Shown here one piece after another: positions 55,843 to 64,000 of a DNA stretch of 64,000 nucleotides. Numbering within the stretch: position 1 is the first letter of the stretch; the number at the start of each line of letters is the position of its first letter. The notes below the pieces were generated by a model. It was not told the DNA's origin, did no database searches, and was given only the letters and a program-made list of their open reading frames with translations. A program made the position numbers and the translations under genes. The stretch comes from Pseudoxanthomonas broegbernensis. Lineage in GTDB: Bacteria > Pseudomonadota > Gammaproteobacteria > Xanthomonadales > Xanthomonadaceae. The stretch spans positions 310,001 through 374,000 of the forward strand of contig NZ_JACHGU010000001.1 of NCBI RefSeq assembly GCF_014202435.1, read 5' to 3'.

Positions 55843-57141
55843 TCAGCCCAGGTGCGTCAGCACCCCGGCGATGGTGGCGGTCATCAGCGTGGCGATGCTG
55901 CCGCCGAGCACCGCGCGCAGCCCGAACCGGGCCAGGTCCTGGCGCCGCTCCGGCGCCAGCCCGCCGATGCCGCCGATCTGGATGGCGATCGAGCTGAAGT
56001 TGGCGAAGCCGCACAGCGCGTAGGTCGCGATCAGGCGGCCCTGCTCGGTCAGGGCCACGCCGCCCACCCGGCCGTTGACGATGTCGGCCAGTTGCAGGTA
56101 GGCGACGAACTCGTTGATCACCACCTTCTGCCCGATCAGCGAGCCCACCGTGGTCGCGTCCTGCCACGGCACCCCGATCACCCAGGCGATGGGCGCCAGC
56201 AGCCAGCCGAAGATCGTGGACAGGTCGGTGGGCCGGCCCAGCATGGCCTGCAGCCCGGTCGCCTCGCCGATCCAGGTCAGCGGCCAGTTGACCATGGCGA
56301 TCAGGGCGATGAAGGCCAGCAGCATTGCGCCGATGTTCAGGGCCAGGCGCAGGCCGTCGCTGGCGCCGGCCGCGGCCGCGTCGATCACGTTGGCGGTGGT
56401 CTTCTCCACCTCCATCCTCACCGTGCCGCGGGTCAGCGGCTCGCCGGTCTCCGGGACCAGGATCTTGGCCACCACCAGGGTGGCCGGCGCAGCCATGATG
56501 CTGGCCGCCAGCAGGTGCTTGGCGTAGAACGCCTGCTGCTCCGGGTCGCCGCCGCCGAGCATGCCCACGTAGGCGGCCAGCACGCCGCCGGCGATGTGGG
56601 CCATGCCGCCGATCATCATCGTGAGCAGCTCCGACTCGGTCATCCGGGCGATGTACGGGCGCACGGTCAGCGGCGCCTCGGTCTGGCCGATGAACACGCT
56701 GGCGCACACGCTGGTGGTCTCCGCGCCGGACACGCGCATGACCTTGGTGATCGCCCAGGCCATGGCCCGCACCACCGCCTGCATCACCCCCAGGTGGTAC
56801 AGCACGCCCATCAGCGAGGCGAAGAAGATGATGGTTGGCAGCACCTGGAAGGCGAAGATGAAGCCGTAGGTCGAGACGTCCATCAGGTCGCCGAAGATGA
56901 AGGCCGACCCGGTGTTGACGAAGGCCAGGATCCTGACGAAGCCATGGCCCAGCGCATCGAACACCTCGCGCCCGCCCGGCACCAGCAGCACCAGCGCGGC
57001 GAAGGCGATCTGCAGGGCCACCCCGGTGCCCGCCAGCTTCCAGTCCACCGCGCGCTTGTTGTTCGAGAACAGCCAGACGATGCCGACCAGCACGGCCAAT
57101 CCGAACAGGCCGAAGCCGATCCGCCCGAGTGCCTCGATCAT
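55843..57141 (-). CDS. nupC: NupC-type concentrative nucleoside transporter
   Basis: Inner-membrane CNT permease of 432 aa, usually nucleoside:H+ or Na+ symport, with 9-10 helices. Signatures are FQVLPTIIFFASLMGVLYHLG, GAETTSVCASVFIGQTEAPLTVRPYI, MTESELLTMMIGGMAHIAGGVLAAY, QKVVINEFVAYLQL and CGFANFSSIAIQIGGIGGLAPERR. ATG start is 8 residues before the first helix. Upstream of and probably cotranscribed with rbsK. Confidence 0.95.
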   Translation of the reverse strand: MIEALGRIGFGLFGLAVLVGIVWLFSNNKRAVDWKLAGTGVALQIAFAALVLLVPGGREVFDALGHGFVRILAFVNTGSAFIFGDLMDVSTYGFIFAFQVLPTIIFFASLMGVLYHLGVMQAVVRAMAWAITKVMRVSGAETTSVCASVFIGQTEAPLTVRPYIARMTESELLTMMIGGMAHIAGGVLAAYVGMLGGGDPEQQAFYAKHLLAASIMAAPATLVVAKILVPETGEPLTRGTVRMEVEKTTANVIDAAAAGASDGLRLALNIGAMLLAFIALIAMVNWPLTWIGEATGLQAMLGRPTDLSTIFGWLLAPIAWVIGVPWQDATTVGSLIGQKVVINEFVAYLQLADIVNGRVGGVALTEQGRLIATYALCGFANFSSIAIQIGGIGGLAPERRQDLARFGLRAVLGGSIATLMTATIAGVLTHLG

Positions 57142-57217
57142 GGAATGCCCTGGGTATGTTTGAGGACCCGCGGAAGCCTAGCAGGTCGACGGTGGACGCG
57201 TCCGTCGCGCCGGCGCT

Positions 57218-57223
57218 TACACT
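57218..57223 (+). promoter_or_regulatory. Candidate -10 element of the aldo/keto reductase gene
   Basis: TACACT 31 bases before the ATG at 57255, in the divergent gap with nupC. Confidence 0.35.
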
Positions 57224-57254
57224 GCCGCCATCGCGCGCTCCATGGAGAACGAAC

Positions 57255-58229
57255 ATGCACTACCGCCGCCTCGGCGCTTCCGGCCTGCAGCTCTCGGCGC
57301 TCTCGTTCGGCGCGTGGATGACCTTCGGCCGCCAGGTCGGCCGCAACCAGGCGCGCGAACTGGTCGCCGCGGCCTGGGACCACGGCGTCAACTTCTTCGA
57401 CAACGCCGAGGCCTATGCCAATGGCGAGGCCGAGCGGGTGATGGGCGACGTGATCGCCGACCTGCGCCTGCCGCGCGACGGCTTCTGCGTCTCCAGCAAG
57501 GTGTTCTTCGGCGCGGCCCAGGCGCCGCGCCCCACCCAGCGCGGGCTGTCGCGCAAGCACGTGATCGACGCCTGCCACGCGGCGCTGCGGCGCCTGCGCG
57601 TGGACTACCTGGACCTGTACTACTGCCACCGCCCCGATCCGGACACGCCGGTGGAGGAGACCGTGGCGGCGATGGACCTGCTGGTGCGGCAGGGCAAGGT
57701 GCTGTACTGGGGTACCTCGGAATGGCCGGAGGCGCTGATCCGCGAGGCGGCGAAGTTCGCGCGCGGCCACCACCTGGCCGCGCCGGCGATGGAGCAGCCG
57801 CAGTACAACCTGCTGCACCGCGAGCGGGTGGAGCTGGAGTACGCGCCGCTGTATTCCGAACTGGGCCTGGGCATGACCACCTGGTCGCCGCTGGCCTCGG
57901 GCCTGCTGACCGGCAAGTACGCCGGCGGCGTGGGCGCGGAAGGGCGGCTGGCCCGGCCCGAGGCCGGATGGCTGCAGGAACAGGTGGTCGGCGACGGCGG
58001 CGAGCGCCGGCTGGAGCGCGCGGGGCGCTTCGCCGAGGCGGCCGCCGAACTGGGCGAGCGGCCGGCCCCGCTGGCCATCGCCTGGTGCCTGCGCAACCCG
58101 CACGTGAGCAGCGTGATCCTGGGCGCCAGCGGCACCGCGCAGTTGCTGGAGAATCTGGGCGCGCTGGAACTGAGCGCGCGCTACGACGAGCCGGTATGGC
58201 GCCGGCTGGAGGCGGCGGTGATGCAATGA
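57255..58229 (+). CDS. Aldo/keto reductase (Kv-beta/YghZ-like)
   Basis: NADPH-dependent oxidoreductase of 324 aa with a TIM barrel. MHYRRLGASGLQLSALSFGAWMTFGRQVG, FFDNAEAYANGEAERVMG (Asp and catalytic Tyr), SSKVFFGA (Lys), YLDLYYCHRPDPDTPVEET (His), WGTSEWPEALI, and the cofactor end VILGASGTAQLLENL. Closest to the Kv-channel beta-subunit-like branch. GGAGA lies 7 bases upstream. Substrate unknown, probably reactive aldehydes. Confidence 0.88.
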   Translation: MHYRRLGASGLQLSALSFGAWMTFGRQVGRNQARELVAAAWDHGVNFFDNAEAYANGEAERVMGDVIADLRLPRDGFCVSSKVFFGAAQAPRPTQRGLSRKHVIDACHAALRRLRVDYLDLYYCHRPDPDTPVEETVAAMDLLVRQGKVLYWGTSEWPEALIREAAKFARGHHLAAPAMEQPQYNLLHRERVELEYAPLYSELGLGMTTWSPLASGLLTGKYAGGVGAEGRLARPEAGWLQEQVVGDGGERRLERAGRFAEAAAELGERPAPLAIAWCLRNPHVSSVILGASGTAQLLENLGALELSARYDEPVWRRLEAAVMQ

Positions 58230-58233
58230 CCGC

Positions 58234-58262
58234 TTGACATGCGAATGCGAACAATTATCATT
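58234..58262 (+). promoter_or_regulatory. hemP promoter with Fur box
   Basis: TTGACA (58234-58239), 16-base spacer, TATCAT (58256-58261): the best consensus promoter in the window. A 19-base Fur-like box, AATGCGAACAATTATCATT (58244-58262), covers the spacer and -10, so iron-loaded Fur should block it. Confidence 0.85.
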
Positions 58263-58298
58263 CATCGGGTTCCGCGCATTCCTCCCTGGAGCTCCGCC

Positions 58299-58490
58299 AT
58301 GAACGTGCATCGCCTGACCCTGCCGCACTCCTCCGCCCCGAACGCCGTCTCCGCCGTCCCCGCCGCCGTTCCGGAGGCGCTGGACAGCGAACACCTGCTC
58401 AAGGGCCGGCGCGAGATCCTGATCCGCCATGGCGACAAGCTCTACCGCCTGCGCCATACCAGCAACGACAAGCTGATCCTGACCAAGTGA
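58299..58490 (+). CDS. hemP: Hemin uptake protein HemP
   Basis: A 63 aa cytoplasmic protein. Conserved C-terminal core SEHLLKGRREILIRHGDKLYRLRHTSNDKLILTK is diagnostic for HemP. The start MNVHRLTLP is chosen, with GGAG upstream. HemP is an iron-regulated small protein at the head of heme-uptake loci. Its Fur-box promoter agrees. Confidence 0.93.
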   Translation: MNVHRLTLPHSSAPNAVSAVPAAVPEALDSEHLLKGRREILIRHGDKLYRLRHTSNDKLILTK

Positions 58491-58545
58491 CCGCCGCCGC
58501 GCGTCCGTCGGCGATGCCCGGCATGGCGCCGAGGCGGCGATAGCC

Positions 58546-59172
58546 ATGGCCCGCCTTGCCCCGGGCATGGCCCAGATCGTGGCGAACGCGGCGGCGCACC
58601 GCGGCGCGGCGCTGCCGCAGCCGCGGCAACTGGCCGAACTGGGTACGGTGCTGTGCATGTACCGCCCGCAGCGGGGCAGCGAACTGGCCGGCTGGACCCA
58701 GGCGGTGCGCGCCGAGTGCCGCACCGGCATGGACAGCGACGGTCCGTACGAGAGCCTGCGGTTCTTCGATTGCCATGGGCGCTGCTGCTGGCGTTTGTTC
58801 CTGTTGCCGGACAGCGACTTCCTCGCCTGGGACATCCTGGTCGCGCAGTTGCCCGCCCGCGCCGAGGAGGAAGGCGCGCAGGGCGGGGTCACCGAGCGCC
58901 TGTGGCGGCGGCTGGCCGGGCGCCTGGGCGGCGGCGACTGGCGGCTGTGCGCACTGCGCCTGCATGCCCTGCCGCAGTCCGGGTGGACGGCGGCCCTGGC
59001 CGCCAGCCCGGCGCCGGTGTCGGCGGTGGGCGTGGCGATCGCCCGCCGCATCGCCCGCCAGGAAGGCGCCGTCGGCGAAGTGAGATTGGACGACTGCTGC
59101 TGCGCCGGCGCGGCGGTGGCGACGGGGCTCTCTCCCACCGGTGGCAGCGAGGTGCCGCTGGTCAGGCTGTAG
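58546..59172 (+). CDS. HemS/ChuX-like heme-utilisation protein (tentative)
   Basis: A 208 aa protein without signal peptide. The central part (AELGTVLCMYRPQRGSELAGWTQAVRAECRTG, then PYESLRFFDCHGRCCWRLFLLPDSDFLAWDIL) resembles a half-domain of HemS/ChuX-type cytoplasmic heme proteins, and its place after hemP supports a heme role. The C-terminal half is variable with a Cys cluster (DDCCCAG). Start not strongly supported by a ribosome site. Confidence 0.55.
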   Translation: MARLAPGMAQIVANAAAHRGAALPQPRQLAELGTVLCMYRPQRGSELAGWTQAVRAECRTGMDSDGPYESLRFFDCHGRCCWRLFLLPDSDFLAWDILVAQLPARAEEEGAQGGVTERLWRRLAGRLGGGDWRLCALRLHALPQSGWTAALAASPAPVSAVGVAIARRIARQEGAVGEVRLDDCCCAGAAVATGLSPTGGSEVPLVRL

Positions 59173-59228
59173 CACGTGGACCTCGCACCGCCACGGATGG
59201 CGCCCTCCCATCACGCACGGAGCCGAAC

Positions 59229-60209
59229 ATGCGCCGGTCGCCCTTCCCGATGAATCCGCCGCCGGCCGTCGCGCGTCGGCCCCTCGCGCCGGCGAGCGCC
59301 GTGCTGCTGGCGATCGTGGCACTGGCCTCCATCGGCACGGCGCGCGCGGCGGACCCGGAGCGCGATCGCCGGAGCATCCTGGCGATGCGCGGCGAGTACC
59401 GGGTCGATTTCGCCTTCGACGAGACGGTGCTGCTGGCGCCGGGCTACGCGCGTGCGCCGGCCATGCGCAGCGGCGGCGACGAGGTGGTGATCGTGGTCGA
59501 GGACGGTCCGCGCAGGGTGGTGCTGCAGCACCTGCTGGTGGAGCCGAAGAGCGGGCACGTGACCAAGCACTGGTGCCAGGACTGGACCTACGAGGCGCCG
59601 CGGCGCTTCGAGTACAGCGCCGAGCGGACCTGGACCGTGCGCGAACTGCCGCCGGAGCTGACCCGTGGCGCTTGGACCCAGTGCGTCTACGAGGTGAGCG
59701 ATGCGCCGCGCTATTGCGGCACGGGCCGCTGGCGCTACGACGACGGCGTGGCCACCTGGACCGGCGACCCGTCCTGGCGCCCGCTGCCGCGCCGCGAGTA
59801 CACCCGGCGCAGCGACTACAACGCCTTGTCGGTGGTGAACCGGCATACCATCGCCCCGGGCGGCTGGACCCACGAGCAGTTCAACACCAAGGTGCAGCGC
59901 GGGCCGGATGGCCGCCGCCGCGAGATCGCCCGCGAGTTCGGCTTCAACGACTACCAGAAGGACACCGACGTGGACTTCGCGCCGGCCCATCGCTACTGGC
60001 AGGCCACCGCGGCGTACTGGGCCAGGGTGCGCGCGCGCTGGGAGCGGTTCCTGGCCGGGCCGCCGGGCCTGCGCATGAAGACCGGGGTGGACGGCATGGC
60101 GATGATCGTGCCGCTGTTCGTCCAGGCCGGCCGGGTGGAGCAGGGCGAGGCGGTGGCGGACGCGCAGATCGATGCGGTCTTCGCCCAATGGGTGGAGCCG
60201 GCGCCCTGA
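59229..60209 (+). CDS. Secreted DUF6607-like protein
   Basis: A 326 aa protein with a signal peptide (about 1-40, cleavage near ARAADPE). Core pattern ILAMRGEYRVDFAFDETVLLAPGYARAP, VVIVVEDGPRRVVLQHLLV, KHWCQDWTYEAPRRFEYSAERTW, RRSDYNALSVVNRHTIAPGGWTHEQFNTKV and FNDYQKDTDVDF. I recognise this as the DUF6607 type, often encoded near hemP and heme receptors. Probably periplasmic. The outer-membrane receptor expected beside it is missing here. Confidence 0.75.
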   Translation: MRRSPFPMNPPPAVARRPLAPASAVLLAIVALASIGTARAADPERDRRSILAMRGEYRVDFAFDETVLLAPGYARAPAMRSGGDEVVIVVEDGPRRVVLQHLLVEPKSGHVTKHWCQDWTYEAPRRFEYSAERTWTVRELPPELTRGAWTQCVYEVSDAPRYCGTGRWRYDDGVATWTGDPSWRPLPRREYTRRSDYNALSVVNRHTIAPGGWTHEQFNTKVQRGPDGRRREIAREFGFNDYQKDTDVDFAPAHRYWQATAAYWARVRARWERFLAGPPGLRMKTGVDGMAMIVPLFVQAGRVEQGEAVADAQIDAVFAQWVEPAP

Positions 60210-60360
60210 CCCGGGCCGCGCCCCGGGCGGGCCGGACGGAAGGCGGGACCGGGCCGGCGCGCGGCGTGCGGCCATGCCGCCTGAAGGGCGCGGCGGCGGC
60301 CTCGGCCGGGCGCCTCGGCGGCCCTCGCGCGGGGCGCGCTTCCCGGGGCACCGGCATGCC

Positions 60361-60366
60361 TATACT
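60361..60366 (+). promoter_or_regulatory. Candidate -10 element of qmcA-nfeD
   Basis: TATACT 39 bases before the qmcA ATG at 60405. No clear -35. Confidence 0.4.
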
Positions 60367-60404
60367 GGAACGTCATGGAATGGCCGGACGGCCGGGAGGA
60401 TGGG

Positions 60405-61379
60405 ATGTTCCCTACGAGTTTTCTTGCACTGGTATTGCTGGTCGCCGGCGTGATCGTGCTGTTCAAGACCGTGCGCATGGTGCCGCAGGGGTTCGAATGG
60501 ACGGTCGAGCGCTTCGGCAAGTACACCCACACCCTGGACCCGGGCCTGCACTTCCTGATCCCGGTGGTCTACGGGGTCGGCCGCAAGGTGAACATGATGG
60601 AGCAGGTGCTGGACGTGCCCAGCCAGGAAGTGATCACCAAGGACAACGCGGTGGTGCGCGTGGACGGGGTGGTGTTCTTCCAGGTGCTGGACGCGGCCAA
60701 GGCCGCCTACGAGGTCGCCAACCTGGAGGTGGCCTCGATCGCCCTGGTCCAGACCAACATCCGCACCGTGATCGGCTCGATGGACCTGGACGAGTCGCTG
60801 TCCAACCGCGAGCGGATCAACGCCCAGTTGCTCAACGTGGTCGACCACGCGACCAGCCCCTGGGGCATCAAGGTCACCCGCATCGAGATCCGCGACATCC
60901 AGCCGCCGCGCGACCTGGTCGACTCGATGGCCCGGCAGATGAAGGCCGAGCGCGACCGCCGCGCGGTGATCCTGGAGGCCGAGGGCCACCGCTCCTCGGA
61001 GATCCTGCGCGCCGAGGGCGACAAGCAGGCCGCGATCCTGCAGGCCGAGGGCCAGAAGGAAGCGGCGTTCCGCGAGGCCGAGGCCCGCGAGCGCCTGGCC
61101 GAGGCCGAGGCCAAGGCCACGCAGATGGTGTCCGAGGCGATCGCCAATGGCGACGTGCAGGCGATCAACTACTTCGTCGCCCAGAAGTACGTGGAGGCGT
61201 TCAAGGAGCTGGCCACCGCGCCGAACCAGAAGTTCGTGCTGATGCCGATGGAGGCCAGCGGCATCATCGGCTCCATTGCCGGCATCGCCGAGCTGGCCAA
61301 GGAGGCGCTGGGCAAGCAGCAGGGCGCCACCGCCACGCGCCTGGCGCGCGGTGCGCAGCCGCCGCGGATGGGGGACTGA
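60405..61379 (+). CDS. qmcA: SPFH/Band 7 membrane protein QmcA
   Basis: A 324 aa stomatin-like protein. One N-terminal membrane helix (FLALVLLVAGVIVLF), the SPFH domain (about 25-185: VPQGFEWTVERFGKYTHTLDPGLHFLIPVV, VLDVPSQEVITKDNAVVRVDGVVFFQV) and a long Ala/Glu coiled coil (KAERDRRAVILEAEGHRSSEIL) that oligomerises. Forms membrane microdomain scaffolds. The start at 60405 has GGGAGG about 7 bases upstream; an ATG at 60375 has none. Followed by nfeD after 3 bases, the standard pair. Confidence 0.93.
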   Translation: MFPTSFLALVLLVAGVIVLFKTVRMVPQGFEWTVERFGKYTHTLDPGLHFLIPVVYGVGRKVNMMEQVLDVPSQEVITKDNAVVRVDGVVFFQVLDAAKAAYEVANLEVASIALVQTNIRTVIGSMDLDESLSNRERINAQLLNVVDHATSPWGIKVTRIEIRDIQPPRDLVDSMARQMKAERDRRAVILEAEGHRSSEILRAEGDKQAAILQAEGQKEAAFREAEARERLAEAEAKATQMVSEAIANGDVQAINYFVAQKYVEAFKELATAPNQKFVLMPMEASGIIGSIAGIAELAKEALGKQQGATATRLARGAQPPRMGD

Positions 61380-61382
61380 GCC

Positions 61383-61814
61383 ATGCGCTGGGACGTGACG
61401 ACCTGGGCGGTGGTGGCGCTGGCGCTGATGGCCGCCGAGACCCTGGCGCCGGGCGCGTTCATGCTGTGGATGGGCTTCGCCGCCGCGGCGGTGTTCCTGG
61501 CCGTGCTGCTGGTGCCGGGCATCCCGGTGCTGGCCCAGGTGGCCGCGTTCGTGGTGCTGAGCTTCGTCTCGATCCAGATCTACCGGCGCTGGTTCCGCAA
61601 GGGCGCCCGGCAGAGCGACCGCCCGCTGCTCAACCGCCGCGCCGAGCAGAACATCGGCGCGGTCGCGCCGCTGGACCAGGCGATCGCCGGCGGCCGGGGG
61701 CGCATCAAGCTGGGCGACGCCTTCTGGGCGGTCGAAGGCCCGGACCTGCCGGCCGGGACGCCGGTACGCGTGATCGCCGTGGACGGCATGGTGCTGAAGG
61801 TGCAGGAAGCCTGA
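61383..61814 (+). CDS. NfeD family membrane protein
   Basis: A 143 aa protein with two or three helices (about 7-70) and a C-terminal OB-fold (GAVAPLDQAIAGGRGRIKLGDAFWAVEGPDLPAGTPVRVIAVDGMVLKV). Short NfeD/YbbK proteins partner the SPFH protein encoded immediately upstream. Confidence 0.93.
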   Translation: MRWDVTTWAVVALALMAAETLAPGAFMLWMGFAAAAVFLAVLLVPGIPVLAQVAAFVVLSFVSIQIYRRWFRKGARQSDRPLLNRRAEQNIGAVAPLDQAIAGGRGRIKLGDAFWAVEGPDLPAGTPVRVIAVDGMVLKVQEA

Positions 61815-61872
61815 CCCGGATGCACAGCAGCCCGGCTTCTGCGCCGCCGAGGGCACGGCCGGGAGGCGGCTG

Positions 61873-62511
61873 ATGGCGGGCTGCTGCGGATGCGAGGTCG
61901 AGGTGCGCCTGCTGCAGGCGCGGCAGCGGCGCGTGCTGGCCTGGGTGCTGGCGATCAACGCGGCCGCGTTCGCCGGGATGGTCGCCGCGGCGCTGCACGC
62001 CGGTTCCAGCGCGCTGCTGTCCGGCGCGCTGGACAACCTCGGCGACGCGCTGACCTATGCGCTGAGCCTGGCGGTGGTGGGTGCCTCGCTGCGCGCCAAG
62101 GCCTGGGTGGCGATGTTCAAGGCGGCCCTGATCCTGGGCGCGGCCGCGGCGGTGTGCGGTTCCATCGCCTGGCGCCTGCTCGTCGATCCGGCGGTGCCGC
62201 TGTTCGGCACCATGGGCTGGGCCGGCGGTCTCAACCTGGCGGCCAACCTGCTGTGTCTGTGGCTGCTGCGGCCCTACCGGGACGGCGACGTCAACCTCGC
62301 CTCCGCCTACGAATGCGCGCGCAACGACATCGCCGACGGCGTGGCGGTGCTGGCCGCCGGCGCGGCGGTGTGGTGGACCGGCGCGGGATGGCCCGACCTG
62401 CTGGTGGCCGCGCTGTTGCTGGCGGTGTTCCTGCGTTCGGCCTGGCGCGTCTTCCTCGCCGCGCGCCGGGCGCTGGCCGAAGCCGGCCGCGCCGCGCCGC
62501 GGCCGGGCTGA
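61873..62511 (+). CDS. Cation transporter, CDF-like
   Basis: A 212 aa inner-membrane protein with five or six helices. Metal-site motifs of cation diffusion facilitators occur in helix 2 ([16 protein letters not shown]) and helix 5 ([14 protein letters not shown]). N-terminal CCGCEVE could bind metal. It lacks the cytoplasmic C-terminal domain of full-length CDF proteins, as in the short 'cation transporter' group. Substrate (Co, Zn, Fe or other) unknown. Confidence 0.8.
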   Translation: MAGCCGCEVEVRLLQARQRRVLAWVLAINAAAFAGMVAAALHAGSSALLSGALDNLGDALTYALSLAVVGASLRAKAWVAMFKAALILGAAAAVCGSIAWRLLVDPAVPLFGTMGWAGGLNLAANLLCLWLLRPYRDGDVNLASAYECARNDIADGVAVLAAGAAVWWTGAGWPDLLVAALLLAVFLRSAWRVFLAARRALAEAGRAAPRPG

Positions 62512-62533
62512 CGGGGGCGGGCGGCGCATCTGG

Positions 62534-62539
62534 GATAAT
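62534..62539 (+). promoter_or_regulatory. Candidate -10 element of gcvT
   Basis: GATAAT 27 bases before the gcvT ATG. The 55-base leader is too short for a glycine riboswitch. Confidence 0.4.
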
Positions 62540-62566
62540 GGCGTCCTTCCCTTTCGCGAGACCGCC

Positions 62567-63688
62567 ATGACCCGCAAGACCGTGCTCAACGACAGCCACC
62601 GCGCGCTCGGCGCCAGGATGGTCGACTTCGGCGGCTGGGACATGCCCATCCACTACGGCTCGCAGATCGACGAGCACCACGCGGTCCGGCGCGAGGCCGG
62701 CATGTTCGACGTCAGCCACATGACCGTGGTCGACCTCCACGGCGCGCGCGCGCGCGCGTTCCTGCGCCGCCTGCTGGCCAACTCGGTGGACAAGCTGCAG
62801 ACGGCGGGCAAGGCGCTTTACAGTTGCATGCTCGACGTGCGCGGCGGCGTCATCGACGACCTCATCGTCTACCTGCAGGACGAGTCGTTCTTCCGCATGG
62901 TCGTCAACGCGGCCACCCGCGAGAAGGACCTGGCGTGGATCCGCGAGCAGGCCGCGCCCTTCGGCGTGGACGTGCGCGAACGCACGGAGCTGGCGATCAT
63001 CGCCGTGCAGGGGCCGCAGGCGCGCGCCCGGGTGATCGGCCTGCTGCACGAGGGCGACCGCGCGGCGGCGCAGGAACTCGGCCGCTTCGCCGCGGTGCAC
63101 GTGCGCTCGGCCGGCGGCGCGCCGCTGTTCCTGGCCCGCACCGGCTATACCGGCGAGGACGGCTTCGAGGTCGTGCTGCCCGAGGATGCGGCGGTGGCGT
63201 TCTGGAACGCGCTGCTGGCGGCCGGGGTGACGCCGGCCGGCCTGGGCGCGCGCGACACCCTGCGCCTGGAGGCGGGCATGAACCTCTACGGCCAGGACAT
63301 GGACGAGAGCACCACGCCGTGGGAGGCGGGGCTGGCGTGGACGGTGGCGCTGGACGAGGCGCCCGCCGGGCAGCCGCGCGACTTCATCGGCCGCGCCGCG
63401 CTCGAGGCGCAGCGCGAGGCCGGGGTGCCGCGCCGGCTGGTCGGCCTGGTGATGGACGGTAAGGGCGTGCTGCGCCACGGGCAGAAGGTGCTCACCGCGC
63501 AGGGCGAGGGCGAGATCCTGTCGGGCACCTTCTCCCCGACCCTGGGCAAGGCGATCGCCTTCGCGCGCGTGCCGGCCGGCGAGACCGGCCGGGTGCGGGT
63601 GGACATCCGCGGGCGCGAGGTGCCGCTGCGGGTGGCCCGGTTCCCGCTGGTGCGCGAGGGCCAGGCGCAGCCGGACGCGCTGGGCTGA
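62567..63688 (+). CDS. gcvT: Glycine cleavage system T protein (aminomethyltransferase)
   Basis: THF-dependent enzyme (EC 2.1.2.10) of 373 aa that releases ammonia and methylene-THF from the aminomethyl-lipoyl H protein. [57 protein letters not shown]-like [43 protein letters not shown]. gcvH follows after 86 bases. Confidence 0.96.
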   Translation: MTRKTVLNDSHRALGARMVDFGGWDMPIHYGSQIDEHHAVRREAGMFDVSHMTVVDLHGARARAFLRRLLANSVDKLQTAGKALYSCMLDVRGGVIDDLIVYLQDESFFRMVVNAATREKDLAWIREQAAPFGVDVRERTELAIIAVQGPQARARVIGLLHEGDRAAAQELGRFAAVHVRSAGGAPLFLARTGYTGEDGFEVVLPEDAAVAFWNALLAAGVTPAGLGARDTLRLEAGMNLYGQDMDESTTPWEAGLAWTVALDEAPAGQPRDFIGRAALEAQREAGVPRRLVGLVMDGKGVLRHGQKVLTAQGEGEILSGTFSPTLGKAIAFARVPAGETGRVRVDIRGREVPLRVARFPLVREGQAQPDALG

Positions 63689-63774
63689 ACGCGCCGCCGG
63701 CAGGATTCCTGCGCCGTCCGGTCCTCCGCTAAACTGGCCTCCCTTCCCGAAGCAGCGTGTGACCGGAGCCACCC

Positions 63775-64000
63775 ATGAGCGAGATTCCTGGCGACCTCAA
63801 GTTCCTCAAGTCCCACGAATGGGCCCGCGTCGAAGGCAATGGACGCATCACCGTGGGCATCTCCGACCATGCCCAGGGCCTGCTTGGCGACCTGGTCTAC
63901 GTCGAGCTGCCCAACGTCGGCGACAGCATCGAGGCCGGCAACCCGGTGGCGGTGGTGGAGTCGGTGAAGGCCGCGTCCGACGTCTACAGCCCGGTCGGCG
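63775..64000 (+). CDS. gcvH: Glycine cleavage system H protein (partial, runs off the window)
   Basis: The first 75 codons are present. [47 protein letters not shown] and the lipoylation site [16 protein letters not shown], with lipoyl lysine K65. The remaining ~55 residues lie beyond the end. A CGCTAAACTGG -10-like element (near 63728) precedes it. Confidence 0.96.
   Translation, partial: MSEIPGDLKFLKSHEWARVEGNGRITVGISDHAQGLLGDLVYVELPNVGDSIEAGNPVAVVESVKAASDVYSPVG

Noticed and set aside
62512-62566. Glycine riboswitch before gcvT
   Set aside because: The leader is only 55 bases and shows no aptamer pattern; the gap before gcvH also lacks one.

Overview
The window is chromosomal DNA of very high GC content from a gammaproteobacterium of the Xanthomonadaceae/Lysobacteraceae (Xanthomonas, Stenotrophomonas, Lysobacter, Luteimonas and relatives). 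The evidence is the protein sequences (AspRS, OmpR-type regulator, long TrpRS, SAH hydrolase), the ruvC-ruvA-kup-ruvB order, the REP-like palindromes with the core GGAGCCGGCTTCAGTCGGCGAC, and many -10 elements of the TAGAAT/TATAAT type close to start codons. No prophage, transposase, integrase or CRISPR array was seen.

Layout. 1-8.8 kb: an ABC-F translation factor, the FmdB zinc ribbon, a minus-strand pair (DUF3011 protein, OpgB) and an aspS operon with two small coupled genes. 8.8-11.4 kb: an alpha/beta hydrolase divergent from an AraC regulator, with a direct repeat between them that fits an AraC-type operator. 11.4-16.5 kb: yebC, ruvC, ruvA, kup, ruvB. 16.5-20.2 kb: MtfA-like peptidase, small secreted protein, birA, coaX, SPOR protein, tRNA-Thr(UGU). 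20.4-22.3 kb: a lower-GC, complete PvuII-type restriction-modification cassette (methyltransferase, C-boxes, controller, endonuclease) next to the tRNA. This is the clearest acquired element. 22.3-31 kb: FucP-like transporter, arginase, entericidin, CsbD, a secreted protein, a trpS operon that includes a cytochrome c/VCBS protein, and rimK. 31-38.6 kb: a candidate small RNA or leader, an OmpR/histidine-kinase pair, ilvE, a degenerate HD-GYP protein, a DUF4124 protein, metF and a GGDEF protein. 38.7-45 kb: DUF3228, GH115 alpha-glucuronidase with a xyl-box, a coiled-coil protein, and ahcY behind an SAH riboswitch. 45-54.7 kb: ppc, a Ser/Thr kinase with a repeat domain, metK, a YdjM-like protein, dusB. 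54.8-64 kb: rbsK-nupC, an aldo/keto reductase, a Fur-regulated hemP cluster, qmcA-nfeD, a CDF transporter, gcvT, and the start of gcvH at the window edge.

How the genes work together. metF, ahcY and metK belong to the activated methyl cycle. They lie on the same strand but are scattered over 15 kb, and ahcY carries its own riboswitch. gcvT and gcvH feed one-carbon units into the same pool. nupC and rbsK form a nucleoside/ribose salvage unit. hemP, a HemS/ChuX-like protein and a DUF6607 protein look like a heme-uptake cluster without a receptor. Many genes overlap by ATGA, GTGA or TGATG junctions, which suggests translational coupling.

No wholly new multi-gene system can be claimed from sequence alone. 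The items most worth following are the PvuII-like cassette, the regulatory sites (SAH riboswitch, xyl-box, AraC direct repeat, metF palindrome), the mtfA gene with no standard start codon, the trpS-cytochrome/VCBS coupling and the HD-GYP protein with a YD motif.
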